DNA of 19,107 nt from Desulfobacteraceae bacterium (GCA_030638305.1 DAOWEW010000095.1:1-19107), one strand, 5' to 3'. Shown: positions 1 through 8,541, counted from the stretch's first letter. The notes: generated from the sequence alone by a model not told the origin. Program-made: numbers and translations.

Positions 1-1185
1 CTGAATGCACTTGGAACGGTATTCCTGGATCAGTCCCAACCGGATAAGGCCAGGAAAGTTTTTGAAAAAGCAGCCGACCTTAGACCTCCCAATTTCCCGG
101 CATGCTATAACCTGAACAGACTAAAGCAGCGGGAGAACGATCACAAGGGTGCCGTAAGTATTTACAGGGCTATGTTGGAACAGCAACCTGATATTGGAGA
201 TGCATGGAATAATTTGGGTGTCGCATATAGGGAATTTGGGGATCAGGATGAAGCCATATCCTGTTTTCGAAGGGCAGTGGCGTTCGCTCCTGACAGGGCA
301 GAGGCATGGAACAGACTTGGCGTGGCACAGGACGAGTTTAATATGATTGAAAACGCTTCAAAGTCATACAAAAAGGCCATTGAGATACGGTCAGATTATG
401 CATCCGCCCACTTCAACCTCGGGATTTCTCTTCAAAAGCTCAGGCGATTCAAGGAAGCCAAGGAACATTACAACAAGGTGCTTGAGACCATGCCGGATGA
501 TGAGGCGGCAAGATTCATGCTCCAAAGCCTGGGGACATCGGCAACACCTGATGCCGCCCCGGTGGAACACGTGCGTAGGATCTTTGATCGGTGTGCCGGG
601 ACTTTTGAAAGGATCCTGGTTAAAGAGCTAGAATACAAGATCCCTGAACTCCTGTTTGACCTTGTGCGCCCATATCTGACTAAAGAAATAAATGTTCTGG
701 ACATTGGCTGTGGTACCGGTCTGGGTGCTCAATTCTATCGGCCGTTTGCGAAAAGACTGATAGGCGTTGATGTATCGTCAAAGATGCTTGAAAAGGCCGC
801 AGAGAAGAAAATCTACAACCGGCTTGAGGTTTTTGACATACTTCAAGACTGGGGCTTTCCCCAAAAATTTGATCTGATATATAGCTCTGACGTCTTTGTA
901 TATTTTGGGAATCTAGATACGATCATCAGGTCCGCATCTTCATATCTTGTTTACGGAGGGATCATTGCATTTTCAGTGGAAAGACTGGAAAACAACAGCG
1001 TGGTGTACCGGCTCTTTCCCAGCGGTCGCTATGCCCACTCACGGACATATATTCAAGATTGCCTGAGGCGTCATGGATTACAATTAATAGAGGAAACCAA
1101 AGCAGATATTAGGAAGCAGTCAGGAAATCAGGTCAAGGGATTATTAATTGTAGCAAAAAAGGAAGTGTGTGGGATCGCAGCTTGA
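1..1185 (+). CDS. TPR-repeat methyltransferase, 5'-truncated by the window edge
   Basis: The frame is open from base 1, so the gene begins upstream; the first internal ATG (172) is not the true start. The N-terminal part is a run of tetratricopeptide repeats (for example AWNNLGVAYREFGDQDEAI and AHFNLGISLQKLRRFKEAKE). These are followed by a class I SAM-dependent methyltransferase domain with the glycine-rich SAM motif VLDIGCGTGLG, the acidic strand LIGVDVSSKML and the later motif FDLIYSSDVFVYF. This architecture matches the predicted methyltransferases with TPR repeats (COG4976 type). Such proteins are soluble and the TPRs probably bind a protein partner; the methyl acceptor cannot be deduced. 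The gene stops at TGA 1183-1185. It is separated by a terminator and over 800 bases from the next cluster, so it belongs to a different transcript. Domain call sure, substrate unknown. Confidence 0.9.
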   Translation: MNALGTVFLDQSQPDKARKVFEKAADLRPPNFPACYNLNRLKQRENDHKGAVSIYRAMLEQQPDIGDAWNNLGVAYREFGDQDEAISCFRRAVAFAPDRAEAWNRLGVAQDEFNMIENASKSYKKAIEIRSDYASAHFNLGISLQKLRRFKEAKEHYNKVLETMPDDEAARFMLQSLGTSATPDAAPVEHVRRIFDRCAGTFERILVKELEYKIPELLFDLVRPYLTKEINVLDIGCGTGLGAQFYRPFAKRLIGVDVSSKMLEKAAEKKIYNRLEVFDILQDWGFPQKFDLIYSSDVFVYFGNLDTIIRSASSYLVYGGIIAFSVERLENNSVVYRLFPSGRYAHSRTYIQDCLRRHGLQLIEETKADIRKQSGNQVKGLLIVAKKEVCGIAA

Positions 1186-1468
1186 AATAAGTAAAAGAAA
1201 ATGCCATTTTCCGGTTAGGCTTCCTACCAGCCTTGACAGGATGGCTACACGCAACCCTTTCTTGGAGTTAACACACCATACTTGCTTACACTTCGGGCTG
1301 TGAGCTATTCACCACAAATTGAGGTTTCAAAGATCAGCTTATCCCAACAGTCTGTAAAAAATCCATCCTTCACTTGATTTTTTGCCACAAAAATGGTATC
1401 CATCATTTCTTTTGATGGCCCAGCAAATTGGTTTCGAAGTGCATCCATTAAGGGGAGCCAAAAATATC

Positions 1469-1510
1469 AAGCCCAGTTAAATTTTGACTAAATTTTGACT
1501 GGGCTTTTTT
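1469..1510 (+). terminator. Rho-independent terminator
   Basis: AAGCCCAGT (1469-1477) pairs with ACTGGGCTT (1498-1506). The stem continues inward through a T-G wobble and three A-T pairs, and a run of Ts (1505-1510) follows. The loop contains two tandem copies of TAAATTTTGAC. It lies about 290 bases after the TPR-methyltransferase stop, and its stem could work in either direction. Confidence 0.8.
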
Positions 1511-1555
1511 ATTTATTGGCTTTGTCACTGTGCTGTTACTTCAAAAGCATCTCTC

Positions 1556-1580
1556 TCAATTGATTACATCCTTCAATTGA
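1556..1580. promoter_or_regulatory. Paired TCAATTGA palindromes, possible activator site
   Basis: Two perfect copies of the self-complementary octamer TCAATTGA start 17 bases apart. They lie about 310-330 bases upstream of the -24/-12 promoter, within the usual reach of sigma-54 enhancer-binding proteins. The repetition is seen directly; the activator role is inference. Confidence 0.25.
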
Positions 1581-1693
1581 AATATTTTCGCGCTACAAAT
1601 TATTCTTTCAATTTCACATTCCATTGCTTTACGATCACATCAACGTCCTGATACATTATTCTTCCATCTTGCCCCCAGTAGGTTATGCAAGGG

Positions 1694-1734
1694 CAACTCA
1701 GGTCGCTGAATCAAACTTTTGTGAACCCGAGTTG
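1694..1734. promoter_or_regulatory. Inverted repeat upstream of the sigma-54 promoter
   Basis: CAACTCAGG (1694-1702) and CCCGAGTTG (1726-1734) are inverted copies with 8 of 9 positions matching, separated by 23 bases. They lie about 155-195 bases upstream of the -24 element, a typical upstream-activating-sequence position for a sigma-54 enhancer-binding protein. The binding role is inferred from position only; no regulator gene is in the window. Confidence 0.3.
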
Positions 1735-1888
1735 GACTTCAAGCCCCGTATATGCCTACCAACTTTACAGAAATATAGTTTTTTCTTTATTCAACGATGC
1801 CTCCATAGATTCTTGATCAAATAGGATTAGATAACAATTCAACAAGTTATAATTATAAATAATTAAAAACTTTTAAGTCTTGGCAATC

Positions 1889-1904
1889 TGGCACACTATT
1901 TGCT
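1889..1904 (+). promoter_or_regulatory. Sigma-54 (RpoN) -24/-12 promoter
   Basis: TGGCAC (1889-1894), five bases, then TTGCT (1900-1904) match the consensus TGGCAC-N5-TTGCW at every defined position, with exactly 10 bases between the invariant GG and GC. Transcription would start near 1914-1916, about 110 bases before the AfsA-like gene. Sigma-54 promoters need an enhancer-binding ATPase, so the downstream cluster is probably switched on by a specific signal. Confidence 0.82.
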
Positions 1905-2022
1905 TTTCAAGAAAAAAGGATAGTAAAAAAACCAAAAACGAATTGGATTGGTGATATAAAACCAAAAGGTTTATCTGGTTGTCAATTTTCACAAAGATGC
2001 TGATCTATTATCGAAAAGGCTG

Positions 2023-2916
2023 ATGGTGAAATTTCAGGTGAAAGACAAAGAAGTGAGGGATCGAATTATGAGAAAAAAAATTTGCTACGTTATTGGCGAC
2101 CACTTTGCAGGATTCTCCTCATGTGCTCACGGAATAGTCAATTATTCGCACCTGCTGACGTGTTTTGAGCAACAAAAAGTTTGTGCTGAACGATATATTG
2201 TTGGGCAGGGCATGACTTATGAAGGTATTCAAGCCCTGCAGAATCAATTGTCGAACTATTGCAGCCTAAGCGATGTAAAGATTCATGAGATGTTGTCTGT
2301 CCGTGTTTCCCCTGAAGTAGTTCACAAGCATTGTATGCAGAACGTTCATATCACGGAGCCCGTAAGGGTGAGTGACTTAGAATTCGTATCTTCACTCGTC
2401 CTTCACGATCAGTGTTCTGAAATGTCCGACCACGTAACGGGAGTGCATGTTCCGGGCATTGTTTTGATCGAAGCAGCGCGTCAGATGTTCATGGCCGTGG
2501 CAGAGATGTATTTTCTTGAACCGAAACAACGGGGTAACTACAGCTATGTTTTGACCCAAGTACGCACAGAGTTCCATGGTTTCCTTTTTCCCGTTGAAGT
2601 CGAAGTTAAATTTACCATGAAAGAAACGTGTTGGGAAAGAAATCGGACATTGCTTCGAGGCTCAGGGACGATTTCACTCTCTCAATTCGACCAGGTTGGA
2701 TGCAATGTCCACTGTGCCGGAACCGCTTTCCCATCCAGAATGCTCAAGTCTTTGGAAAACCGCAACGCACTTCGTGTAAAGAATATTATTGCGAATAAGA
2801 ACAGGACTGAGCAATCAAATCAATCAAACCTAACGGCAGCGGCGGTCAATAAAAACAGGTGCGTTGGGGATAGTTCCCAACGCTGTGATATATGTGAGAT
2901 ATCGGTGGCCGCATAG
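2023..2916 (+). CDS. AfsA-like hotdog protein (A-factor/butenolide synthase family)
   Basis: The 297-residue protein has one AfsA-type hotdog domain at about residues 93-230. The family signature is visible: VSPEVVHKHCMQNVHIT (95-111), then H(V)PGIVLIEAARQ with E150 and the RQ pair at 153-154. Streptomyces AfsA/ScbA proteins carry two such domains and join a beta-ketoacyl group to dihydroxyacetone phosphate as the first step to gamma-butyrolactones. This one has a single copy, an unfamiliar N-terminal segment of about 90 residues, and a polar, probably disordered tail. A second start at 2068 (MRKKICYVIG) has a better-spaced purine-rich site (GTGAGGGA) and may be the real one. It is the first gene after the sigma-54 promoter and is followed 54 bases later by the RND exporter. 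The family call is firm; the exact reaction is inference. Confidence 0.75.
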   Translation: MVKFQVKDKEVRDRIMRKKICYVIGDHFAGFSSCAHGIVNYSHLLTCFEQQKVCAERYIVGQGMTYEGIQALQNQLSNYCSLSDVKIHEMLSVRVSPEVVHKHCMQNVHITEPVRVSDLEFVSSLVLHDQCSEMSDHVTGVHVPGIVLIEAARQMFMAVAEMYFLEPKQRGNYSYVLTQVRTEFHGFLFPVEVEVKFTMKETCWERNRTLLRGSGTISLSQFDQVGCNVHCAGTAFPSRMLKSLENRNALRVKNIIANKNRTEQSNQSNLTAAAVNKNRCVGDSSQRCDICEISVAA

Positions 2917-2970
2917 AAATAAAAAAGGAACCGGTGCAATGCAACGGTCAGAGATCAACCTGGTTGAGAA

Positions 2971-5322
2971 ATGAAATCATCCCTTGAAAAATACATAACC
3001 TGGGTTATTCGGCATCGCTTTTTGGTGCTATTTATGACGGCATTAGTTGTTCTCATTGCCGGAAGCGGTGTACTCCGTCTCACGTTCAAGAATGACTACA
3101 GGTATTTCTTCAGCAAAGAAAATCCCGAGTTAAAGAGCCTGGAGGATTTTCATAACGTTTACAACAAAAACGACAACATCCTGTTTGTACTGGAACCCAA
3201 AGGGGGCGATGTCTTCACTCCATCTGCATTGAGTGCTGTAGAATACTTGACGAGCGAAGCATGGAGAATCCCTCATGCCATACGTGTAGATTCCATTTCT
3301 AATTTTCAGCATACCAGAGCTGAGGATGACGAACTGTACGTACAAGACTTACTTGAGGACGCTCAGGCTGCGTCCCCTGTTAAGATTGATCAGGTTCGGC
3401 AGGTTGCAGTGCACGAGCCCTTGTTAGTGAACCGGCTCGTGTCGAGGAAGGGTCATGTTGCGGGTGTAAATGTGACGTTAGAGTTGCCGGAAGGAAATCC
3501 CAATGCACAATTTGACGCTGTCACCCATGCTCGGAAGCTGGCACAGACCATGGAGGAAGAATATCCGGGGCTCAAACTCTACATGACCGGCCTGGTAGTG
3601 TTGAGCCATTCGTTAACGGAAGCGTCGGTGCAGGACATACATAATCTGATTCCTGTCATGCTTCTCGCAATTCTGATATGCACAATTGTCTGGCTCCGCT
3701 CCGTGCAGGGGGCTCTGGCAACATTTGGAGTAATGTTCATGTCGATAGCGACAGCCATGGGACTGGCAGGCTTCCTTGAAATCCCTCTGACGCCGCCATC
3801 TGCCGCCGCTCCGATATTGGTTATGACACTGGCTATTGCGGATTGTGTCCACATCCTGGTAAACATGTTTGAAGAGATGCGAGACGGCCACAGCAAGCAA
3901 GAGGCTCTGTTGAGAAGTTTTAGCGTCAATATACAACCTGTTTTTGTGACAAGCTTCACGACCGCAATAGGTTTCCTGAGCATGAATTGCAGCGATGCAC
4001 CTCCTTTGCGCGACCTCGGTAACATTACTGCGATCGGGGTTACAGCGGCGTTTATTTATGCCATAACGTTTCTGCCAGCGTTTCTCGTGGTATTGCCTTT
4101 CAATGTTCGTGCGCGCCGAAAGAGCAACAGCGGTATAATGTTTCGCTTATCATCCTTTATCATCAACAGGAATCGCCGCATCTTGTATGTTGCCACTATA
4201 TTGGTGGTCGTATGTGGCAGCATGATTGCGAAGAATGAGTTGGATGATACCTGGGTTCGGTATTTCGGAGAAAGTATCCGCGTACGGTCTGATACGGACT
4301 TCATCCATCAGAACCTGACCGGGATATACCAGATTGAGTATTCCCTCAATTCAGGAGAAAGTCACGGGATCTTTAAGCCCGAATACTTGCGCAAAGCTGA
4401 CGAATTCGTCGAGTGGTGGCGCTCGCAGCCGAATGTTTGCCATGTCAATGGATTCACTGAGATCATGAAGCGTTTGAACAAGAACTTGCATGGCGACGAT
4501 CGGCTATATTATCGTATCCCGGACAATCGTGAGCTGGCCGCACAGTATTTGCTGTTGTACGAGATGTCTTTGCCCTATGGCTTGAATCTGGGTAACCAGA
4601 TCAATATTGACAAATCTTCTACAAGGGTAACCGTGACAATGGGAGACGTGAGCTCAAAAGAGTTGAGAATTGCTGCTGTTGAGGGGGAAGCCTGGCTGAA
4701 AAAAAATGCGCCTAAGCATATGCATGCGGAGGCTGTGGGAGCGTCAATGATGTTTGCTTATATTTCTGAGCGCAATATCAAGGCCATGCTTTTTGGCACG
4801 ATCGGTGCTATCATCCTTATTTCATTAACAATAGCCATAGCATTTCGGAGCTTCAAATTCGGAATCCTGAGTCTGATACCCAATATTATTCCAGCTACGG
4901 TTGCTTTTGGAATATGGGGGCTGCTTGTCGGCGAGGTGAACATGGCGATTTCCGTGGTGGCAGCCCTTACTCTTGGAATTGTTGTCGACGATACGGTGCA
5001 CCTGCTGAGCAAGTTTATTTATGCCCGTCGTGTACTAAAGAATAGTGTTGAAAACGCGGTTCGTTACTCATTGTCCAAAGTCGGCATAGCCTTGATCGGA
5101 ACATCACTTATTCTTTTAGTCGGTTTCGGTATCCTTTCATGCTCATCCTTTTATGTAAACGCCGGGCTGGGTCGGCTGTCGGCTTTAACAATTGTGGTCG
5201 CACTTGTTGCAGATCTCTTCCTGCTTCCCGCGTTTCTGATCCAAATGAAGACATTCCTGGGAATGACGGAAGATGAGAAGAGTGAATTACAATTAGTGGT
5301 GCCGAAAGTGCAAAAGTTTTAG
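2971..5322 (+). CDS. RND-superfamily MMPL-type lipid exporter
   Basis: This is a 783-residue inner-membrane transporter with the duplicated RND layout: TM1 at about 15-35, a large periplasmic domain (about 40-220), a TM bundle (about 223-375), then TM7 (about 403-420), a second periplasmic domain (about 425-600) and a second bundle (about 605-760). The paired TM4/TM10 motifs are LAIADCVHILVNMF (287-300) and LGIVVDDTVHLLSKF (668-682). Asp291, Asp673 and Asp674 are the likely proton-relay residues. This is the short hydrophobe/sterol-type MMPL class, which typically moves lipids or hopanoids, not the large drug-efflux class. The next two genes supply a periplasmic LolA-like carrier and an outer-membrane barrel, together a plausible export route across the envelope. 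The cargo is unknown but probably hydrophobic. Confidence 0.92.
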   Translation: MKSSLEKYITWVIRHRFLVLFMTALVVLIAGSGVLRLTFKNDYRYFFSKENPELKSLEDFHNVYNKNDNILFVLEPKGGDVFTPSALSAVEYLTSEAWRIPHAIRVDSISNFQHTRAEDDELYVQDLLEDAQAASPVKIDQVRQVAVHEPLLVNRLVSRKGHVAGVNVTLELPEGNPNAQFDAVTHARKLAQTMEEEYPGLKLYMTGLVVLSHSLTEASVQDIHNLIPVMLLAILICTIVWLRSVQGALATFGVMFMSIATAMGLAGFLEIPLTPPSAAAPILVMTLAIADCVHILVNMFEEMRDGHSKQEALLRSFSVNIQPVFVTSFTTAIGFLSMNCSDAPPLRDLGNITAIGVTAAFIYAITFLPAFLVVLPFNVRARRKSNSGIMFRLSSFIINRNRRILYVATILVVVCGSMIAKNELDDTWVRYFGESIRVRSDTDFIHQNLTGIYQIEYSLNSGESHGIFKPEYLRKADEFVEWWRSQPNVCHVNGFTEIMKRLNKNLHGDDRLYYRIPDNRELAAQYLLLYEMSLPYGLNLGNQINIDKSSTRVTVTMGDVSSKELRIAAVEGEAWLKKNAPKHMHAEAVGASMMFAYISERNIKAMLFGTIGAIILISLTIAIAFRSFKFGILSLIPNIIPATVAFGIWGLLVGEVNMAISVVAALTLGIVVDDTVHLLSKFIYARRVLKNSVENAVRYSLSKVGIALIGTSLILLVGFGILSCSSFYVNAGLGRLSALTIVVALVADLFLLPAFLIQMKTFLGMTEDEKSELQLVVPKVQKF

Positions 5323-5353
5323 AATCAAATATCAAAAAGAGAGAGATCATTCA

Positions 5354-6181
5354 ATGGAGAAAATGAGATTCAAAAAAATTAACTTGCAGGCTTTGAAGAT
5401 GGCGATGTTTGTAAGCGCGTGGATTGTTATGGGAATGGTATACGGAGTTCATGCACAAACACCCGAAGAAGAAGGAAAGCTAATTGCAGTTGAGGCAGAC
5501 AGAAGAGACAAAGGTTGGCACAGCGGCGAAGCGAGAGTAGAGATGATCCTTAAGAATCGGCAAGGACAGGTCAGTACGAGACGGTTTAGGGCATTGGCTC
5601 TTGAGATGGAAAATGACGGCGACAAGTATCTGATGATTTTTGACCATCCTCGGGATATCAAGGGAACGGTATTCTTGAGCCATACGCACATCGGCGGGAA
5701 GGCAGATGATCAGTGGCTGTATCTTCCGGCACTGAAACGGGTAAAGCGTATCGCCGCAAATAATAAATCCGGTTCTTGGATGGGCAGCGAGTTCGCGTAC
5801 GAAGATATCATGAGTCAGGAAGTTGAAAACTACAAATATAAGTATATTCGGGATGATATCTTTAATGGTGTAGAGTGTTATGTCGTAGAGCGAGTTCCTG
5901 TTGACAAAAAATCAGGCTATTCACGCCATGTGGTGTGGTACGATAAAGCCGAATACCGTATGCAGAAAAATGAACTTTATGACAGAAATAAAAATGAACT
6001 CATCAAAACATTGATATTTCTTGATTACAAGCGGATCGACGATTACTTTCGGGCTGACAAATACCACATGGTAAATCATAGAACAGGAAGGGAAACAGTT
6101 TTAATATGGGAAGAGAATAAACTGAAAGTGAATCTGGATCCCAATATGTTTGAAAAATCCGCCATGGTGAGAACCCGTTGA
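5354..6181 (+). CDS. LolA-like outer-membrane lipoprotein-sorting family protein (PF17131 type)
   Basis: The 275-residue protein has an N-terminal signal peptide (hydrophobic core about 14-30, likely cut after VHA at about residue 35), so it is periplasmic. The body fits the LolA-like PF17131 family, with the hallmark stretches DKYLMIFDHPRDIKGTVFL, DQWLYLPALKRVKRI and SWMGSEFAYEDIM. Members of this family are commonly encoded beside MMPL-type RND pumps and are thought to carry a hydrophobic ligand in a half-open beta barrel across the periplasm. AGAGAGAG stands just upstream of the ATG. Its TGA overlaps the TTG start of the next gene (TTGA, 6178-6181), indicating translational coupling to the barrel gene. 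The family assignment is secure; the ligand is unknown. Confidence 0.88.
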   Translation: MEKMRFKKINLQALKMAMFVSAWIVMGMVYGVHAQTPEEEGKLIAVEADRRDKGWHSGEARVEMILKNRQGQVSTRRFRALALEMENDGDKYLMIFDHPRDIKGTVFLSHTHIGGKADDQWLYLPALKRVKRIAANNKSGSWMGSEFAYEDIMSQEVENYKYKYIRDDIFNGVECYVVERVPVDKKSGYSRHVVWYDKAEYRMQKNELYDRNKNELIKTLIFLDYKRIDDYFRADKYHMVNHRTGRETVLIWEENKLKVNLDPNMFEKSAMVRTR

Positions 6182-7392
6182 AAGAGCCCATTACACACTC
6201 TTGGATCGTCCGGTTTGTTTTGGTCGGGCTGTTTTTCTTTCAAGTGACTTCCATTGCGGGAGCGGAAATACGTGGGGTTCTAAGTCTGGAGAGCCAACTT
6301 TTTCCAGTCTCGCCGCTGTCTGATGAACAGTACGAAGACGGCAACATCTCTCTTTCGGTTGAGCCTGAGTTCTACGTGGACTGGGATGAAAACAATCAGA
6401 GTCTAACCATTACTCCATTCTTGAGGTTGGATCAACACGACAACAAACGTACTCACTTTGATCTGCGTGAGCTTTTCTGGCGGATAACGTCAGACTCCTG
6501 GGAGCTGGTCATTGGTGCGGACAAGGTTTTTTGGGGCGTTACTGAGTCGTACCACCTGGTCAACATCATCAACCAGACCGATTTTGTGGAAGATTTCGAC
6601 CAGGAAGCTAAGCTGGGCCAGCCCATGGTCAAACTCAGACTCATGCAGTCATGGGGAACGCTCGACTTTTTTGTCCTGCCTTATTTCAGAGAAAGAACGT
6701 TCCCAGGCAAAAAAGGACGTCTTCGTCCACATCCGCCGGTGAAGACAAACAATCCCTTGTATGACTCAGACCTGGAGGAGTGGCACACGGACTGGGCTAC
6801 GCGTTGGTCCCATTATATTGGTGAATTCGATATCGGCATCAGTTTTTTTTCCGGAACGAATCGTGAACCAGTGCTCATCCCGCGCATCAATACTGCTGGT
6901 GATTCGGAGCTGGTACCATTTTACGAGCTTATCAACCAGGTTTCACTGGATTTGCAATGGACACACAACGACTGGATTTGGAAGCTTGAAGCGTTCAATC
7001 GTTCCCGCTGTGAGGACGATTTCTATGCCTGTATTTTCGGTTTTGAATATACCGTGCCGCGCTTTCTTGGTTCGAAAGCTGACCTCGGGATTCTATCTGA
7101 GTACCTGTATGATGATCGGGGCAATACTGCATCAACGCCTTTTGAGAACGATATTTTTCTGGGAAGTCGTCTGGCCGTAAATGACGTACAGAACACTGAG
7201 CTGCTGATAGGGGTCATTTTTGATGCAGATACCCAGGCGAACAAGTTTTTGCTGGAGGCTGGCCGAAGAATCGGCGATAGTTTGAAGGTGAGCCTGAATG
7301 TCCAGGTTTTTAGCGATATTGAGGAGACGGAACCCCTTGGCAGCTTCCGAAAGGATGATTTTCTGCGGATTATGATATCCAGATATTTCTAA
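6178..7392 (+). CDS. Outer-membrane beta-barrel protein
   Basis: The 404-residue protein has a signal peptide ending near IAGA (about residue 29) and many alternating amphipathic beta strands. It ends in the aromatic motif MISRYF, whose C-terminal Phe is the usual BAM recognition signal. The early region WELVIGADKVFWGVTES followed by LVNIINQTDFVEDF resembles the plug/strand region of DUF1302-like porins that travel with MMPL/LolA-like pairs. It starts at TTG 6178, overlapping the previous stop by four bases. Eight residues, KEPITHSW, precede the hydrophobic segment. It is probably the outer-membrane exit or acceptor for what the RND pump and LolA-like protein move. Barrel call strong; precise family uncertain. 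Confidence 0.82.
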   Translation: MKEPITHSWIVRFVLVGLFFFQVTSIAGAEIRGVLSLESQLFPVSPLSDEQYEDGNISLSVEPEFYVDWDENNQSLTITPFLRLDQHDNKRTHFDLRELFWRITSDSWELVIGADKVFWGVTESYHLVNIINQTDFVEDFDQEAKLGQPMVKLRLMQSWGTLDFFVLPYFRERTFPGKKGRLRPHPPVKTNNPLYDSDLEEWHTDWATRWSHYIGEFDIGISFFSGTNREPVLIPRINTAGDSELVPFYELINQVSLDLQWTHNDWIWKLEAFNRSRCEDDFYACIFGFEYTVPRFLGSKADLGILSEYLYDDRGNTASTPFENDIFLGSRLAVNDVQNTELLIGVIFDADTQANKFLLEAGRRIGDSLKVSLNVQVFSDIEETEPLGSFRKDDFLRIMISRYF

Positions 7393-7437
7393 CCTGTTTA
7401 TGAGAAACGATAACCGAAGCGGAATGGGGCGTATAAC

Positions 7438-8520
7438 ATGAAATATGTGAGTCTAAAACGGGATGGCCGATGCAAGTGGCTTGAAAAGAAAGTGTTGAAC
7501 GGGATTCTTCCCAGAGCGCAGAAACTCGCAAGAGACCCTTTTGCACACAAGTTGATCATTATAGTCGATTGGATCAGCAGTGATTCGGGAAGAGTCGGGG
7601 TTGACCTGAAATGGCTGAAAAGCTTGGGTGTGCCTGCCGTGGCGAGCTACCATGACCTGCCGAAAAACGGTAATTTTGCCGTAGTGAATACTGGCTACGA
7701 CTCAATCGTGCATGAAGAGAGTCTGTTGAAAAATCGCGGAATTGAAATTATAGATCTTCCATGCCCCTTTATTCGTAAAGTTCGAAAAATTTTTGAACAA
7801 TGCGATCCGAGTTACCAGTACGTTCTTCTGTGCGAGCAGAATCATATCATCATCAGAAACTTCGACACGCTGTTCCCTGACGACATGATCCTTGTTCAGA
7901 TGCAGAATTATCGTACAAGGATCCTTCAGCGGCAGAATGGAAAACCAGTTAGGCTGGTTCCTTACGTGACCTTTCTGCCGTGCCATGTTGACGAGGTTTT
8001 TGCTTTCATTCAACAGAATTTCCCGGACCGGTGCAACGACAAACTCTCGACGTTCTGCATGTGGGTAAGAGGCGCGGCAAGCCCCATCACGGAAATCAAC
8101 AAAATGGCCAATAGTTGTCTTAATGGTATTGAGGATGCTCTTCTGATCACGACACCTGGATCAATGAATAAATCCCTGATGTCTTTGCACGAGACTCTGG
8201 AACATCGTGGGCTTAACGTCATACCCATTGGTAGCTTGAAAGAGTTTTGGAACTACGCTTCGAAGCATCGCAAAAACAAAAGCAAGGTGCTCCTGGTAAA
8301 ATCGCCAATTCCGAACAAGGCAGAAAGACCGATCATGGCCTATCTGAAATATGGACGACTCGTTGCATGGCTGGTATGTCTCATTCAGACACGGATATTC
8401 CAAGCGTGCAGCAGGCTTCCATACAATAAAGCAATTTATTATGCAAAACTGCTTCTGAGGTCAAAAAAACATGTGGGCGAAGATGAAATTGCGTCCACTA
8501 AACCAAGATCATTAAGCTAA
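7438..8520 (+). CDS. Divergent IspH/LytB-like protein
   Basis: The 360-residue protein is not obviously named, but its middle follows the IspH (HMBPP reductase) plan. VVNTGYDSIVHEESLLKNRG then IEIIDLPCPFIRKVRKIFE matches the IspH stretch around its second cluster cysteine (DATCPLVTKVH). FLPCHVDEVFAFIQQNFPDR then LSTFCMW fits the region of the third. LLITTPGSMNKSLMSLHETL fits the SKNSSNS-type diphosphate loop. Cys12, Cys109 and Cys207 sit where the three 4Fe-4S cysteines would be. The IspH histidines near the substrate and the catalytic Glu of HPEV (here HIII, 136-139) are absent. About 90 extra residues with a short hydrophobic patch (307-317) follow the core. It is therefore unlikely to make isoprenoid precursors; a changed redox or scaffold role in this pathway is inference. 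Confidence 0.6.
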   Translation: MKYVSLKRDGRCKWLEKKVLNGILPRAQKLARDPFAHKLIIIVDWISSDSGRVGVDLKWLKSLGVPAVASYHDLPKNGNFAVVNTGYDSIVHEESLLKNRGIEIIDLPCPFIRKVRKIFEQCDPSYQYVLLCEQNHIIIRNFDTLFPDDMILVQMQNYRTRILQRQNGKPVRLVPYVTFLPCHVDEVFAFIQQNFPDRCNDKLSTFCMWVRGAASPITEINKMANSCLNGIEDALLITTPGSMNKSLMSLHETLEHRGLNVIPIGSLKEFWNYASKHRKNKSKVLLVKSPIPNKAERPIMAYLKYGRLVAWLVCLIQTRIFQACSRLPYNKAIYYAKLLLRSKKHVGEDEIASTKPRSLS

Positions 8521-8541
8521 AAGAGGAGGTTTATTTCTAAA

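Larger units (their letters stand above)
1186..2022. other. 837-base gene-free regulatory region
   Basis: No convincing gene is present. In order it holds: an unassigned stretch (1186-1460); a Rho-independent terminator (1469-1510); two copies of the palindromic octamer TCAATTGA (1556-1563 and 1573-1580); an imperfect inverted repeat (1694-1702 with 1726-1734); a sigma-54 promoter (1889-1904); and a roughly 110-base AT-rich 5' leader. The leader contains a small AAACC-AAAA-GGTTT hairpin near 1960-1973. A 66-codon TTG ORF at 1624-1824 has no Shine-Dalgarno sequence or recognisable domain. Confidence 0.7.

Noticed and set aside
1186..1460. Possible transposase or intron remnant after the TPR-methyltransferase gene
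   Set aside because: Translations of the frames I tried are stop-rich or lack any recognisable motif, and no flanking inverted repeats were found.
1624..1824. 66-codon plus-strand ORF in the long intergenic region
   Set aside because: TTG start with no ribosome site, no recognisable motif, and it overlaps a probable regulatory dyad.
3579..4025. 148-codon minus-strand ORF inside the RND gene
   Set aside because: Its frame is the complement of well-supported transmembrane coding sequence; the composition is that of an antisense shadow.
7438..8520. Annotation as a functional ispH (HMBPP reductase)
   Set aside because: The catalytic glutamate and substrate-binding histidines are missing, so only distant IspH-like kinship is supported.
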